DNA of 33,584 nucleotides, from assembly GCA_012519355.1 (NCBI GenBank), contig JAAYQJ010000167.1, positions 1 to 33,584 of the forward strand. Direction: 5' to 3'. The translations under genes were made by a program, and so were the position numbers. The DNA is from Tissierellia bacterium (GTDB taxonomy: Bacteria; Bacillota; Clostridia; Tissierellales; Tissierellaceae). Below the pieces are notes generated by a model. That model saw only the letters and a program-made list of their open reading frames with translations, had not been told where the DNA came from and made no database searches. Of the stretch, positions 1 through 7,972 are shown piece after piece (the stretch's first letter is position 1; each line of letters opens with the position of its first letter).

Positions 1-308
1 AAAGTGGCAACTCCTGTTAGGCCCTTTGGCATACTTTCTGTTAGTACCTTAGTAAATATTTGTGGTGCAGAGCTTACTCCTTCCTCTACTACCCCATTGT
101 CGGCACACATTACTACTATGGCTTTTTTATTGATTTCATTAATGACTTTTCCAGTCATACCTGCAATTTTTATAGTTACTTCTTCTAAGCTACCTAAACT
201 TCCCATTGGCTTTAGTAAACCATCCCATTTTTCTCTTGCTAGTTTTTTAGTTTCTTCATTAGGTGAAGTTATTTTACTTAAAGTTTCTTTTATTAAATTC
301 ATCTGCAT
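1..308 (-). CDS. cobT: CobT, nicotinate-nucleotide-dimethylbenzimidazole phosphoribosyltransferase (N-terminal part)
   Basis: Partial gene: it starts at 308 and runs off the left edge, giving about 102 N-terminal residues. CobT activates the lower-ligand base of cobamides by moving phosphoribose from nicotinate mononucleotide to the base, making the alpha-ribazole phosphate used in nucleotide-loop assembly in the cytoplasm. The translation has family hallmarks: a KPMGSLGSLEE segment at about residues 37-47, then AIVVMCADNGVVEEGVS, which matches the conserved CobT ADHGV region with Asn in place of His. Two start codons lie close together (308 and 302). The one at 308 sits at good distance from a GAAGGAAGG ribosome site, so I chose it. 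It follows the cysteine-rich gene with almost no gap, so it is the last visible member of the cbi operon. The C-terminal catalytic Glu region is outside the window. Confidence 0.93.
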   Translation of the reverse strand, partial: MQMNLIKETLSKITSPNEETKKLAREKWDGLLKPMGSLGSLEEVTIKIAGMTGKVINEINKKAIVVMCADNGVVEEGVSSAPQIFTKVLTESMPKGLTGVAT

Positions 309-309
309 T

Positions 310-576
310 TTACCTTCCTTCTCTATTTTTTCTTTTTAAATTGTTTTGTTCCATTAGCTTTTTATTTATATAATCATATCCATTTGGTTTATGAGGTATA
401 AGACAGTTTGAACAATCTTTTATGCCTGAATTATCTATATAATTTCCACCACAATCCTCCAATAAATATAGCGGACAATAGCAAAACATACAATTAAACT
501 CTTCTTTGTTTTCTACCTTGTGACATGGAAAATAATCACAAGCAAGATTTCTATAAAATCTATATGAGTTTTCCAT
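310..576 (-). CDS. Cysteine-rich small protein of cobalamin operons
   Basis: An 88-residue soluble protein with eight cysteines at 13, 18, 29, 32, 34, 42, 55 and 58, plus His19 and His62. They fall into CX4C, CX2CXC and CX2C groups. This fits the small family annotated as 'cysteine-rich small domain' (PF04071, assigned from memory), which is often found in or near cobalamin genes. The cysteine spacing suggests a structural zinc or iron-sulfur site, but the sequence does not say which metal or what reaction. It lies between cbiJ and cobT with no spacer on either side, so it is very probably co-translated with them. There is no signal peptide or membrane segment. The lysine/asparagine-rich C-terminus (residues 70-88) looks flexible. 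Family call moderately sure; function unknown. Confidence 0.75.
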   Translation of the reverse strand: MENSYRFYRNLACDYFPCHKVENKEEFNCMFCYCPLYLLEDCGGNYIDNSGIKDCSNCLIPHKPNGYDYINKKLMEQNNLKRKNREGR

Positions 577-1320
577 TTATTTTTCCCCCCTGCTTTTTTC
601 TCTGATTATTTTTTCAATCAAATCTAAATCTTTTATTCCATCTTCATCTTCTCTACCTATGACTATTGGTATTATACCTAATTCCTCACAGGCTTGTAAT
701 TTTTCTAGAGTGCCGCCTTTTTGTCCACTATCCTTCATTACACAGTATTTAACTTTATATTCTTTAAACATAATTTTGTTATATTCTTTAGAAAATGGAC
801 CTAATACTGCTACTATATCTTTCATCTGTATATTATATTTTCTACATTCCTCTATACTTTCCATAGCTGGAAGTATTCTATAGATAAATCTGTTGTTGCC
901 TCGTACTTTTTCAAAATCTCCAATATTTTTAGACCCTGTTGTAAAAAATACTGTTCCTGAAATGGTAGATAAATAATTATAGGCTTCTTCATAGTTTTTT
1001 AGATAAATAGCATTTATTTTAAACTCTGTTTTAGACCTTATATATTTAATATAATATATTTTCAAATCCTTTGCCACTTGTTTTGCATTTTCAGATACTA
1101 TTTTTGCATAAGGGTGGCTTAAATCAACAATTAGTGAGATTTTGTATTCTTTACAAAATCTCACCATTTCCTGATAATTCATTCTACCTGTAAGTAGTCT
1201 ATGACTATAAATAAACTCTTTTCCTCCATCTGTAGCTATAGTTACTATATAATTATTTAAATCCTTTATTCTATTTACTATTTCCCTAGCTTCGCTGGTA
1301 CCCCCTATTATCCAAATCAT
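577..1320 (-). CDS. cbiJ: CbiJ/CobK, cobalt-precorrin-6A reductase
   Basis: Cytoplasmic reductase of the corrin ring, reducing cobalt-precorrin-6A to 6B with NAD(P)H. The 247 residues match the usual family length. The N-terminus MIWIIGGTSEAREI is the typical CobK/CbiJ opening (GGTxEAR). DLSHPYA at about residues 66-72 and VFFTTGSKNIGDF around 124-136 are also family-like, with the C-terminal KDSGQKGG and IGREDEDG motifs of the substrate/cofactor cleft. Its start overlaps the end of cbiH by four bases (ATGA type), so the two are translationally coupled. It belongs to the cbi operon and no separate promoter is visible. High certainty on family; whether NADH or NADPH is used cannot be read from the sequence. 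Confidence 0.93.
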   Translation of the reverse strand: MIWIIGGTSEAREIVNRIKDLNNYIVTIATDGGKEFIYSHRLLTGRMNYQEMVRFCKEYKISLIVDLSHPYAKIVSENAKQVAKDLKIYYIKYIRSKTEFKINAIYLKNYEEAYNYLSTISGTVFFTTGSKNIGDFEKVRGNNRFIYRILPAMESIEECRKYNIQMKDIVAVLGPFSKEYNKIMFKEYKVKYCVMKDSGQKGGTLEKLQACEELGIIPIVIGREDEDGIKDLDLIEKIIREKSRGEK

Positions 1321-2039
1321 TTTATATTATATCCTCTCGGTGTTATAATTCTCTTATCTTTAATATAAGAATTTGAATTTCCTATAATAAGTATTGAAAT
1401 CATGTCTACCTTTTCATAGTCAATATTATCTAAAGTAGCAATAGTTATTTCTGTACCAGCCCTACCAGAGTTTTTAACTATACCTACAGGTGTTTCTCCA
1501 CTTCTATGATTTAAAATTATATTTACTGCCTTTTTTAAATGATCTTTTCTTCCCTTTGACCTAGGGTTGTATATAGATATGACAAAATCTGCCTCTGCAG
1601 CATTTTCAAGTCTTTTTTCTATTACTTCCCATGGAGTAAGTAAATCAGATAAGCTAATGGAAGCATAATCGTGCATAATGGGAGAACCTAATTCTGCTGC
1701 TGCAGAAAAGGCAGATGTTATTCCCGGTATTATTTCTACTTCTATTTCTTCAGCTAATTCAAGGATTGGTCCAGCCATACCATAAAGTCCAGCATCTCCT
1801 GTACTTATTATTGCTGTGTCTTTTCCATTCTTAACCATGTCTATGGCTACTTTACATCTTTCTATTTCACCCTTCATTCCAGTAGAAAAAACTTTTTTCC
1901 CTTCTACTAAATCTCCCAAGTATTCTATATAAGGAGTATAACCTACTATTATATCACTAGCTTTTATTACTTCTACTGCTTTATAAGTCATATGTTCCCT
2001 ACCACCTGGTCCTATTCCAACTACATATAATTTAGCCAT
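1317..2039 (-). CDS. cbiH: CbiH/CobJ, cobalt-precorrin-3B C17-methyltransferase
   Basis: SAM-dependent methyltransferase that methylates C17 and drives ring contraction in the anaerobic pathway, forming cobalt-precorrin-4. The 240 residues are normal for the single-domain enzyme. MAKLYVVGIGPGGREHMT is the glycine-rich N-terminal loop of the tetrapyrrole methylase fold. IVGYTPYIEYL and VFSTGMKGEIERC are characteristic of the CobJ subfamily, and ISTGDAGLYGMAGPILE matches the conserved GD-G-YGMA substrate/SAM region. PGITSAFSAAAELGSPIMHD follows in the usual place. It overlaps cbiG by eight bases upstream and cbiJ by four downstream. In some clostridia CbiH carries a C-terminal ferredoxin-like extension, which is absent here. 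Confidence 0.95.
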   Translation of the reverse strand: MAKLYVVGIGPGGREHMTYKAVEVIKASDIIVGYTPYIEYLGDLVEGKKVFSTGMKGEIERCKVAIDMVKNGKDTAIISTGDAGLYGMAGPILELAEEIEVEIIPGITSAFSAAAELGSPIMHDYASISLSDLLTPWEVIEKRLENAAEADFVISIYNPRSKGRKDHLKKAVNIILNHRSGETPVGIVKNSGRAGTEITIATLDNIDYEKVDMISILIIGNSNSYIKDKRIITPRGYNIK

Positions 2040-3081
2040 TGTTCATCTCCTTTGATATTGATATTGTAATGCCATTAAATTTGAGTTTATTCCTTATGAT
2101 TTTACCTCCCAGTAAATACGCAGTAGGCTCTGATACAGAATAAACTCCTATGGTATCCTTCACAAATTGGGATTTTTCAAATTTATTTTCTATTTCCTTA
2201 ATTTCATCAATAGTAAATATCCTTATAGGACAATTAAAGTATTTTGCTGCTTCTATAATCCCTCTTTCATCCTTCTTTACTTCCACTGTGCCAATAGCTT
2301 TTATGCTTTTGATAGATAAATTTGCTTCCATAAAAGCTGTTTCTATGGCGTCTATTATCCTTTTTCTTTCTATTCCTTTCCTACATCCTATGCCAATATT
2401 AATATTTTTTGGTCTTAAATAAACATATGGAATATCTATATTGGACATATTATAAGTTTTGGAACTAATTATGATAAGTCCATTAAGATTTTTTATTTCA
2501 CTTGAAATAACACCTTGAGATAAATTAAAAAATTGTAAATCGTCTAGGATGATTAGATTTGGATAATCTATTATCTTATTATCTTCTGAATAAAATCCTA
2601 TGTTCTTTTCATTTACCATCATTGCTGCTATTTTAGTTATTTCTTTCATATCTTCTATATAATAATTATTTTTTTTTGCAAATAAATCAATAGATTCTAT
2701 ATCTCTATTATCTGAGGCAGTAGTAATGACAGGAGTAGCATTTATTCTCTCTCCTATCCACGCTGCTAATTTGTTTGCTCCTCCTATATGTCCAGATAAT
2801 AAGGATATGGAAAATCTCCCTAAATCATCTATAACTACTACTGCTGGATCTATAGTTTTATGTTTTATATATGGAGCTATCATCCTTATGGCAATTCCAG
2901 TGGAAGCCATAAACACTAAGCCATCATATTTCTCCCACAGATAGGGTATTATCTTTTTTATACCTCCTTCTACTTCTTTATTAGTATAATGATGTATAAT
3001 ATATTCTTCATCTTTTAAGCCTCTTATCTTGTCTCCTAGTTCTTTGCCTTTGTCAGTAAAGGATAGACAGGCTATTTTCAT
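2032..3081 (-). CDS. cbiG: CbiG, cobalt-precorrin-5A hydrolase
   Basis: CbiG opens the delta-lactone of cobalt-precorrin-5A and releases the two-carbon fragment as acetaldehyde, the anaerobic ring-contraction step. At 349 residues it has the three-part family layout. The N-terminal part carries FMASTGIAIRMIAPYIKHKT and DDLGRFSISLLSGHIGGANK (about residues 57-105). A variable middle follows, then a C-terminal domain beginning IGIGCRKGIERKRI (about 230) with SIKAIGTVEVKKDE. The next gene downstream starts within its last codons, and its own start overlaps the end of cbiF by four bases, so it is tightly coupled. The start is ATG. High certainty, because CbiG has no close paralogue with these motifs. 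Confidence 0.95.
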   Translation of the reverse strand: MKIACLSFTDKGKELGDKIRGLKDEEYIIHHYTNKEVEGGIKKIIPYLWEKYDGLVFMASTGIAIRMIAPYIKHKTIDPAVVVIDDLGRFSISLLSGHIGGANKLAAWIGERINATPVITTASDNRDIESIDLFAKKNNYYIEDMKEITKIAAMMVNEKNIGFYSEDNKIIDYPNLIILDDLQFFNLSQGVISSEIKNLNGLIIISSKTYNMSNIDIPYVYLRPKNINIGIGCRKGIERKRIIDAIETAFMEANLSIKSIKAIGTVEVKKDERGIIEAAKYFNCPIRIFTIDEIKEIENKFEKSQFVKDTIGVYSVSEPTAYLLGGKIIRNKLKFNGITISISKEMNNG

Positions 3082-3836
3082 TTAGCTCCACTCCTAAATT
3101 TATGAGTAAAACTTGGGTCATATAGTTTTGACCTGTCATATTCACCTTCTATAAAATTACCTACTAGGATTTGAGCCATTTTATTAATATTCTCTTTTTT
3201 TACTTTTTCTTCAATATCCTTAAGGGTTCCAAATATTATTTTTTCATCTTCCCAAGTAGCCTTATATACTATGGCTACTGGTATATTATCTGTTCCATAA
3301 CCCTTAACCAGTTTTTCCACAACCCTATCAATTTCTTGCACAGATAAAAATATGGCCATTGAAGCTTTATACTTAGCTAAAAATTCTAAATCTTCCTCCT
3401 CTGGTACAGGAGTTCTTCCTTCTATTCGTGTCAATATTACTGTTTGACTTACATTAGGTAATGTAAATTCTCTTTTTATTGAAGCACAGGCAGCTGTAAA
3501 GGAGCTAACTCCTGGTACTACTTCATAGGAAATACCTTTTATATCTAAAATATCCATTTGTTCTCTTATGGCTCCATATATTGTTGGGTCTCCTGTATGC
3601 AATCTAACTACCTTTAGATTATCTTTTTCTGCCCTTTCTATTACTTCAATTACTTCTTCTAATGTCATTGAAGCTGAGTTGTAAAACTTAGCCCCTTCTT
3701 TACAGAATTTTAAATGTTCATTAGATACTAATGAACCTGCATATATAACCACATCAGCTTCCCCTAAAAGTTTTCTTCCTTTAACTGTAATTAAATCTAC
3801 ATCTCCTGGTCCTGCACCTACAAAACTAACCATCAC
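3078..3836 (-). CDS. cbiF: CbiF/CobM, cobalt-precorrin-4 C11-methyltransferase
   Basis: SAM-dependent methyltransferase acting at C11 of the corrin ring to give cobalt-precorrin-5A. The protein is 252 residues, the usual size. Visible signatures are VSFVGAGPGDVDLITVKG at the N-terminus (SAM loop), VIYAGSLVS, VVRLHTGDPTIYGAIREQ (the strongly conserved HTGDP-YGA motif of CobM/CbiF) and VVPGVSSFTAACASI. RTPVPEEEDL, around residues 137-146, is also typical of this subfamily. Two Met codons are adjacent at the start (3836 and 3833) and the choice makes no practical difference. It overlaps cbiT by eleven bases and cbiG by four. Very secure family call. Confidence 0.96.
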   Translation of the reverse strand: MMVSFVGAGPGDVDLITVKGRKLLGEADVVIYAGSLVSNEHLKFCKEGAKFYNSASMTLEEVIEVIERAEKDNLKVVRLHTGDPTIYGAIREQMDILDIKGISYEVVPGVSSFTAACASIKREFTLPNVSQTVILTRIEGRTPVPEEEDLEFLAKYKASMAIFLSVQEIDRVVEKLVKGYGTDNIPVAIVYKATWEDEKIIFGTLKDIEEKVKKENINKMAQILVGNFIEGEYDRSKLYDPSFTHKFRSGAK

Positions 3837-4386
3837 TCTTCACTCCTTTTACTATGAATATAGGATTTTGTCCCTTTAAAATACCTATTTTATCCATAGT
3901 TGATGTTTGAACTAATTGGACTTCTATATCTTTATAATTATATTTATTTAATAGCTCCACAAATTGGTTTAGGTTTTTCAAAGTTATAAAATTGCCACAT
4001 ACAATTCCCTTTTCTTCCAGATTTGTCTCTAAATATGAGAATATTTCCTTTAATTTGCCTCCAGAGCCACCTATAAAACATTTATTAAATTTTTCATTGG
4101 GAAGATTTTCTGGTGCTTGTCCATGTACTATACTTAAATCGACTCCAAACTTATCACTATTTCTTTTTATTAATTCAATACCTTCAGCTTCTCTTTCTAT
4201 TGCCCACACTGTAGCTCCATGAAGAACAGCCTCTATAGATATGGAACCTGTTCCTGCTCCTATATCTAATAATCTATCTCCATTTTCTATTGCTAAATAT
4301 CCCAATGTTAAAATTCTAATATTGAATTTAGTCATTGGGATACTACCTCTTATAAACTCTTCATCCTTAATCCATTTTATTTTCAA
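3826..4386 (-). CDS. cbiT: CbiT, cobalt-precorrin-6B C15-methyltransferase (decarboxylating)
   Basis: Class I SAM methyltransferase that methylates C15 and decarboxylates the C12 acetate side chain. It is a separate protein here, partner of CbiE; in CobL the two are fused. At 186 residues it is the normal length for stand-alone CbiT. The N-terminal substrate motif IKDEEFIRGSIPMTK (about residues 5-19) is present, as is the SAM site LLDIGAGTGSISIEAVLHGA (39-58), then an acidic residue after the second strand (AIERE) and FIGGSGGKL, a CbiT signature. It overlaps cbiE by twenty bases upstream and cbiF downstream, consistent with coupled translation. No anomalies. Confidence 0.95.
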   Translation of the reverse strand: MKIKWIKDEEFIRGSIPMTKFNIRILTLGYLAIENGDRLLDIGAGTGSISIEAVLHGATVWAIEREAEGIELIKRNSDKFGVDLSIVHGQAPENLPNEKFNKCFIGGSGGKLKEIFSYLETNLEEKGIVCGNFITLKNLNQFVELLNKYNYKDIEVQLVQTSTMDKIGILKGQNPIFIVKGVKSDG

Positions 4387-4963
4387 TTATCACCACTCCA
4401 AGGGAAGAAATATTTTCTATTTCTTCTCCAATATTTTTAATAATTATTTTCTCATCATCATAGGATAAATTAAATCCTACATAAATCTTTCCTTTAATAT
4501 TTAGTCTATATAATTCCTTTGATATTTTATCTGGAGTATTAAATTTATCTATTAAAAGTATACTAAGTTTATGTGATTTAATCTTTTCTAAATTATCTTC
4601 TCTTCCATGTAAAGATAAAAAGAAAGCATTTTGCCATGACTTCTGAAGCTTACCCATTAAATATTGAAAAGAAGATAATCCAGGTAATACTTCTTTTATT
4701 GGTAACCCTTTCCCCTTTAAAAAATCAACTATACCAAAGAAGTTTGGATCTCCTGATGCCAATAATAATATTTCTTTTTCTTTATCCATATATTTTAATA
4801 TTTCTTCTACCTTATTTACTTGAATAATATCTTCTCTAATATGTTTAAGGGAATTTGTTACTCTACCAAAGGCCAAAATATACTTTGCCTTTTCTATTCT
4901 CATTTTCACATCTAAAGTTAAATATTTAGGATTTCCTGGACCTACTCCAGCTACAATTAACAT
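4367..4963 (-). CDS. cbiE: CbiE, cobalt-precorrin-7 C5-methyltransferase
   Basis: SAM-dependent methyltransferase of the tetrapyrrole methylase fold that methylates C5 of the corrin. It is 198 residues, close to the usual 200. The N-terminal glycine loop LIVAGVGPGNPKYLTLD, the LLASGDPNFFGIVDFL motif (about residues 67-82) and EVLPGLSSFQYLMGKLQKSW are all characteristic; the last is specific to CbiE and the CobL N-terminal half. FFLSLHGRED follows as expected. Its start overlaps the end of cbiD by seven bases and its end overlaps cbiT by twenty. Confident assignment. Confidence 0.94.
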   Translation of the reverse strand: MLIVAGVGPGNPKYLTLDVKMRIEKAKYILAFGRVTNSLKHIREDIIQVNKVEEILKYMDKEKEILLLASGDPNFFGIVDFLKGKGLPIKEVLPGLSSFQYLMGKLQKSWQNAFFLSLHGREDNLEKIKSHKLSILLIDKFNTPDKISKELYRLNIKGKIYVGFNLSYDDEKIIIKNIGEEIENISSLGVVIIENKMD

Positions 4964-6033
4964 ATATTCACCCCTTTTTCCATGGAATATATGATTACTT
5001 TCACTTTATAATCTTCATCCTTTAAATATTTTCTAATCCTTTCTTCTGCTCCTTTTTCCATATATTTTGCCACCTTACCATATCCTGCTTCTATACAGAT
5101 ATTTAGTCCTTCCTCAGCTGTAATGGATTTATTAACTTTATTTAATAACTTCATGGGAGCACCCATAAGGGCCAAATAATATACGAAGGCTTCCATTCTT
5201 CCATCACACACTTTACTATGAGTATTAAATATACCTATGGAGAGTTTTGAAAATTTTCCTATATGTCCTATTAAAGTTATGGATTTAAAGCCTTTATTAT
5301 ATATATAAAGTAAACTATCTCCTAGAAAATTAGATACTTTAACTTTTGGCCCCTTTATTTCCAATTCTTCACATAACTTTTCCCCATAGTTTCCCGGCAC
5401 TAAAATAATATGTTCTTTTCCTAGAGTATCTGCTATCATATCTACTTCCATATATATGGTCTTTAACAGTGCTTCTTCACTCATGGGATATACTATGCCT
5501 TTGGTACCTATAATGGATATGCCACCTTCGATTCCAATATTTTTGTTATAAGTTTTTTTCCCTATTTCTTCTCCCTCTGGGGCGAAAATTAAAATATCAT
5601 ATCCTCTATCTGAAACTTCCCTTACTTCTTTTTCTATCATTTTCTTTGGTACAGGATTAATAGCAGCATGGCCAATTTCACCAAATAATCCTTTTCTTTT
5701 TATTTTCCCTATACCTTGTCCACCATCTATAAAAACAATTCCATCATTTCTACTAGATACTGTTGCATATATTTCTATGCCATCTGTATTATCAGGATCG
5801 TCTCCGGCATCTTTTACAATGGAACATGTTGCCCTATTACCTTCAATTAACTGGCTGTTCACTTTAAGTTTTAGTCTAATGCCTGCTGGTGTATCTATTT
5901 CTACATAATTTATTATCTTTCCTGTTTCAAGCATAATAGCTGCTGCTTTTGCTGCCCCTGCTGCACAACTACCTGTGGTATATCCACATCTTAAGTTTTT
6001 TCCATCTTTAATTACATATAAATCTAATGTCAT
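4957..6033 (-). CDS. cbiD: CbiD, cobalt-precorrin-5B C1-methyltransferase
   Basis: CbiD methylates C1 of the corrin ring with SAM and is specific to the anaerobic pathway, so its presence fixes the pathway type. The 358 residues match the family. The opening LRCGYTTGSCAAGAAKAAA (about residues 14-32) is the CbiD hallmark. VKDAGDDPDNTDGIEI (about 74-89), GGQGIGKIKRKGL and AINPVPKKMI also match, as does the later GHIGKFSKLSIGIFNTHS segment. It overlaps cbiC by four bases upstream. Nothing is truncated. Very secure. Confidence 0.96.
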   Translation of the reverse strand: MTLDLYVIKDGKNLRCGYTTGSCAAGAAKAAAIMLETGKIINYVEIDTPAGIRLKLKVNSQLIEGNRATCSIVKDAGDDPDNTDGIEIYATVSSRNDGIVFIDGGQGIGKIKRKGLFGEIGHAAINPVPKKMIEKEVREVSDRGYDILIFAPEGEEIGKKTYNKNIGIEGGISIIGTKGIVYPMSEEALLKTIYMEVDMIADTLGKEHIILVPGNYGEKLCEELEIKGPKVKVSNFLGDSLLYIYNKGFKSITLIGHIGKFSKLSIGIFNTHSKVCDGRMEAFVYYLALMGAPMKLLNKVNKSITAEEGLNICIEAGYGKVAKYMEKGAEERIRKYLKDEDYKVKVIIYSMEKGVNIC

Positions 6034-6650
6034 CTTCCTACTACCATGTATAAAAGGGCATTGATAATAGAAGCAGATACATTACTTCCTCCTTTATTGC
6101 CTACTGTAGATATAGATGGTATAGAGAATTGTCTTAAATATTCCTTAGACTCTTGAGCACCAACAAAACCTACTGGTACACCTACTATAAATCTAGGATT
6201 AACTTTACCTTCCTTAAATAATTCTAATAGTCTAAATAATGCAGTTGGTGCATTGCCTATTACAAATATATCTATTCCTTCTCTAACGGCTAAGTCTACT
6301 GCACAGGCCGACCTAGTAGTACCTAATTCCTTCGATAAGGAAAATACCCTTTCATCATCAATAAAGCATTTTAGCTGACAATTTGCCTTTTTAAGTGCAG
6401 GCTTGTTAATTCCCATGTAGGCCATCTTAGTATCTGTAAATATGGTTTTTCCCTCTAAGATAGCCTTTTTGGCTTCTTCTATAAATCCATATTTAAATTC
6501 AATTATATTTCTATAATCTAAATCTCCAGTGGTGTGTATCATTCTCTTTGCTACTAACTTTTCTTCTTTAGTAAAGGAAGTATCTCCCATGACCTCATCT
6601 ATAAGAGCCATACTTTTATTTTCTATTTCCATAGGATTTTTAATATACAA
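6030..6650 (-). CDS. cbiC: CbiC/CobH, cobalt-precorrin-8 methylmutase
   Basis: Moves the methyl group from C11 to C12 to form cobyrinic acid, the last step of ring building. The 206 residues are the normal length. RMIHTTGDLDY (about residues 41-51) contains the conserved His that takes part in the acid-base shift, and TDTKMAYMGIN, NAPTALFRLLEL and VGVPVGFVGAQESKE are the standard motifs. The end, GNKGGSNVSASIINALLYM, matches the family's KGGS and NALL segment. It starts three bases after cbiA ends and overlaps cbiD by four bases. Secure. Confidence 0.96.
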   Translation of the reverse strand: MYIKNPMEIENKSMALIDEVMGDTSFTKEEKLVAKRMIHTTGDLDYRNIIEFKYGFIEEAKKAILEGKTIFTDTKMAYMGINKPALKKANCQLKCFIDDERVFSLSKELGTTRSACAVDLAVREGIDIFVIGNAPTALFRLLELFKEGKVNPRFIVGVPVGFVGAQESKEYLRQFSIPSISTVGNKGGSNVSASIINALLYMVVGR

Positions 6651-6652
6651 TT

Positions 6653-7972
6653 TTATCCCTCTTTTCTTATGTTTTTAACAATATCCAATAAATAATTTAA
6701 GGATTCCATATTTCCAAGGAAATTAATATGTTGATAATAAGCCAAGACATTTTTATAGATATATCCACATTGCCATTTTCTTTTATTGTTCATTGGCTTT
6801 GCAATATAAAATATTGGCTCCAATTCTATATGGATTAATGATCGATGATATTCATGACCAGTAATTATAGTTCCTTGTTTTCCCAGTAAAGTATCTTGGT
6901 TTAAATCTATATTTACATATCCAAATCTTTGCAATCTATCTGTCATTTTAGCATGCCCATTAAATATATTGCACATGGGATAATTTTCTATTGAAGAGAC
7001 TAAATACATAAAACCTCCAGCCTCTGCAATAATAGGTTTTCCTTTCCCTGCATTTTCTCTAATAGAAATAATCATATCCTTATTTAAGGACAATTCCTTT
7101 TTATAAATTTCCGGATACCCACCACCTATATATATAAGGTCAGCCTGTGGAAGTTTTTTATCTCTAATTGGGGAAAAATATTCTACTTTGCATATATTTT
7201 CCAGTAGGTTAAGGTTTTCATTATAATAAAAGTTAAAAGCTTCATCATAGGCGATGGCTACTTTTATATCTTTTTTTCTATCATATTCATAGGGTGTAAT
7301 TTCAATTTCACTAGCTAATTTTAGTATTTTATCTATATCTATTGTTTTTTCCACTGCTATTGCTGCCTTAGATATTAATTCTTCAGTGTCCTTTTTTTCC
7401 TCAGGCTGCATAAGCCCTAAGTATCTGCTTTCTACTTCTAAAGATATATCATGGGATAGATAACCTAATACTTCAATATCTATATATTCTTTAATTTTTT
7501 CCTTTAATAATAAATACATATCTTTACTTACTTTGTTTAGTATAAGCCCTTTAATCTTTGAGCCAGGAAATTCTACCATACCTTTTATTTTGGGTATGGC
7601 TGAAAACATTTCACCTTTAGGTCTATATACTAATATGGCTGGAATATCTAATTCCTTCGATATATGAAAGCTTGAATTTTCAAAGGTATTAAATATTCCA
7701 TCAAAATATCCCATGGCTCCCTCTATTATTCCATATTCTCCATAATTCATAGACAAAGATTCTCTGATACCTTTTTTTCCCATTAAATGCATATCAAGAT
7801 TTCCGGCTCTTTTTCCTGATGCCAGTTCTAGATATTTAAGGTCAATGAAGTCTGGGCCTGTTTTAAATGCAGATATATTTAATCCTTTGTTTTTCATTGC
7901 CCTAATAAGTCCTAAAGTAATAGTTGTTTTCCCAGTATTACTAGAAGGAGCTGTAATCATTATGGATTTCAT
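6653..7972 (-). CDS. cbiA: CbiA, cobyrinate a,c-diamide synthase with altered glutaminase site
   Basis: ATP-dependent amidation of the a and c acetate side chains of cobyrinate. At 439 residues both domains are present: the N-terminal dethiobiotin-synthetase-like domain with P-loop APSSNTGKTT (about residues 8-17), FKTGPDFID and EGAMGYFDG, and a C-terminal class I glutamine amidotransferase domain beginning near 237 with YIGGGYPEIY. The expected nucleophile motif is ECGG. Here it reads AEAGGFMYL with Ala318 (codon GCT at 7021-7019), so the catalytic Cys is absent. GHEYHRS is present, and the C-terminal catalytic-His region reads YYQHINF, keeping one His (His414) but with Asn where a second is common. 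By family knowledge such a protein should not hydrolyse glutamine but could still amidate with free ammonia. It sits between cobD and cbiC with minimal gaps. The fold call is secure; ammonia dependence is inference. Confidence 0.93.
   Translation of the reverse strand: MKSIMITAPSSNTGKTTITLGLIRAMKNKGLNISAFKTGPDFIDLKYLELASGKRAGNLDMHLMGKKGIRESLSMNYGEYGIIEGAMGYFDGIFNTFENSSFHISKELDIPAILVYRPKGEMFSAIPKIKGMVEFPGSKIKGLILNKVSKDMYLLLKEKIKEYIDIEVLGYLSHDISLEVESRYLGLMQPEEKKDTEELISKAAIAVEKTIDIDKILKLASEIEITPYEYDRKKDIKVAIAYDEAFNFYYNENLNLLENICKVEYFSPIRDKKLPQADLIYIGGGYPEIYKKELSLNKDMIISIRENAGKGKPIIAEAGGFMYLVSSIENYPMCNIFNGHAKMTDRLQRFGYVNIDLNQDTLLGKQGTIITGHEYHRSLIHIELEPIFYIAKPMNNKRKWQCGYIYKNVLAYYQHINFLGNMESLNYLLDIVKNIRKEG

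Noticed and set aside
4-339. A 111-residue plus-strand open frame with hydrophobic content
   Set aside because: It is antisense to the clear CobT coding frame, has no ribosome site and its composition mirrors the opposite strand.
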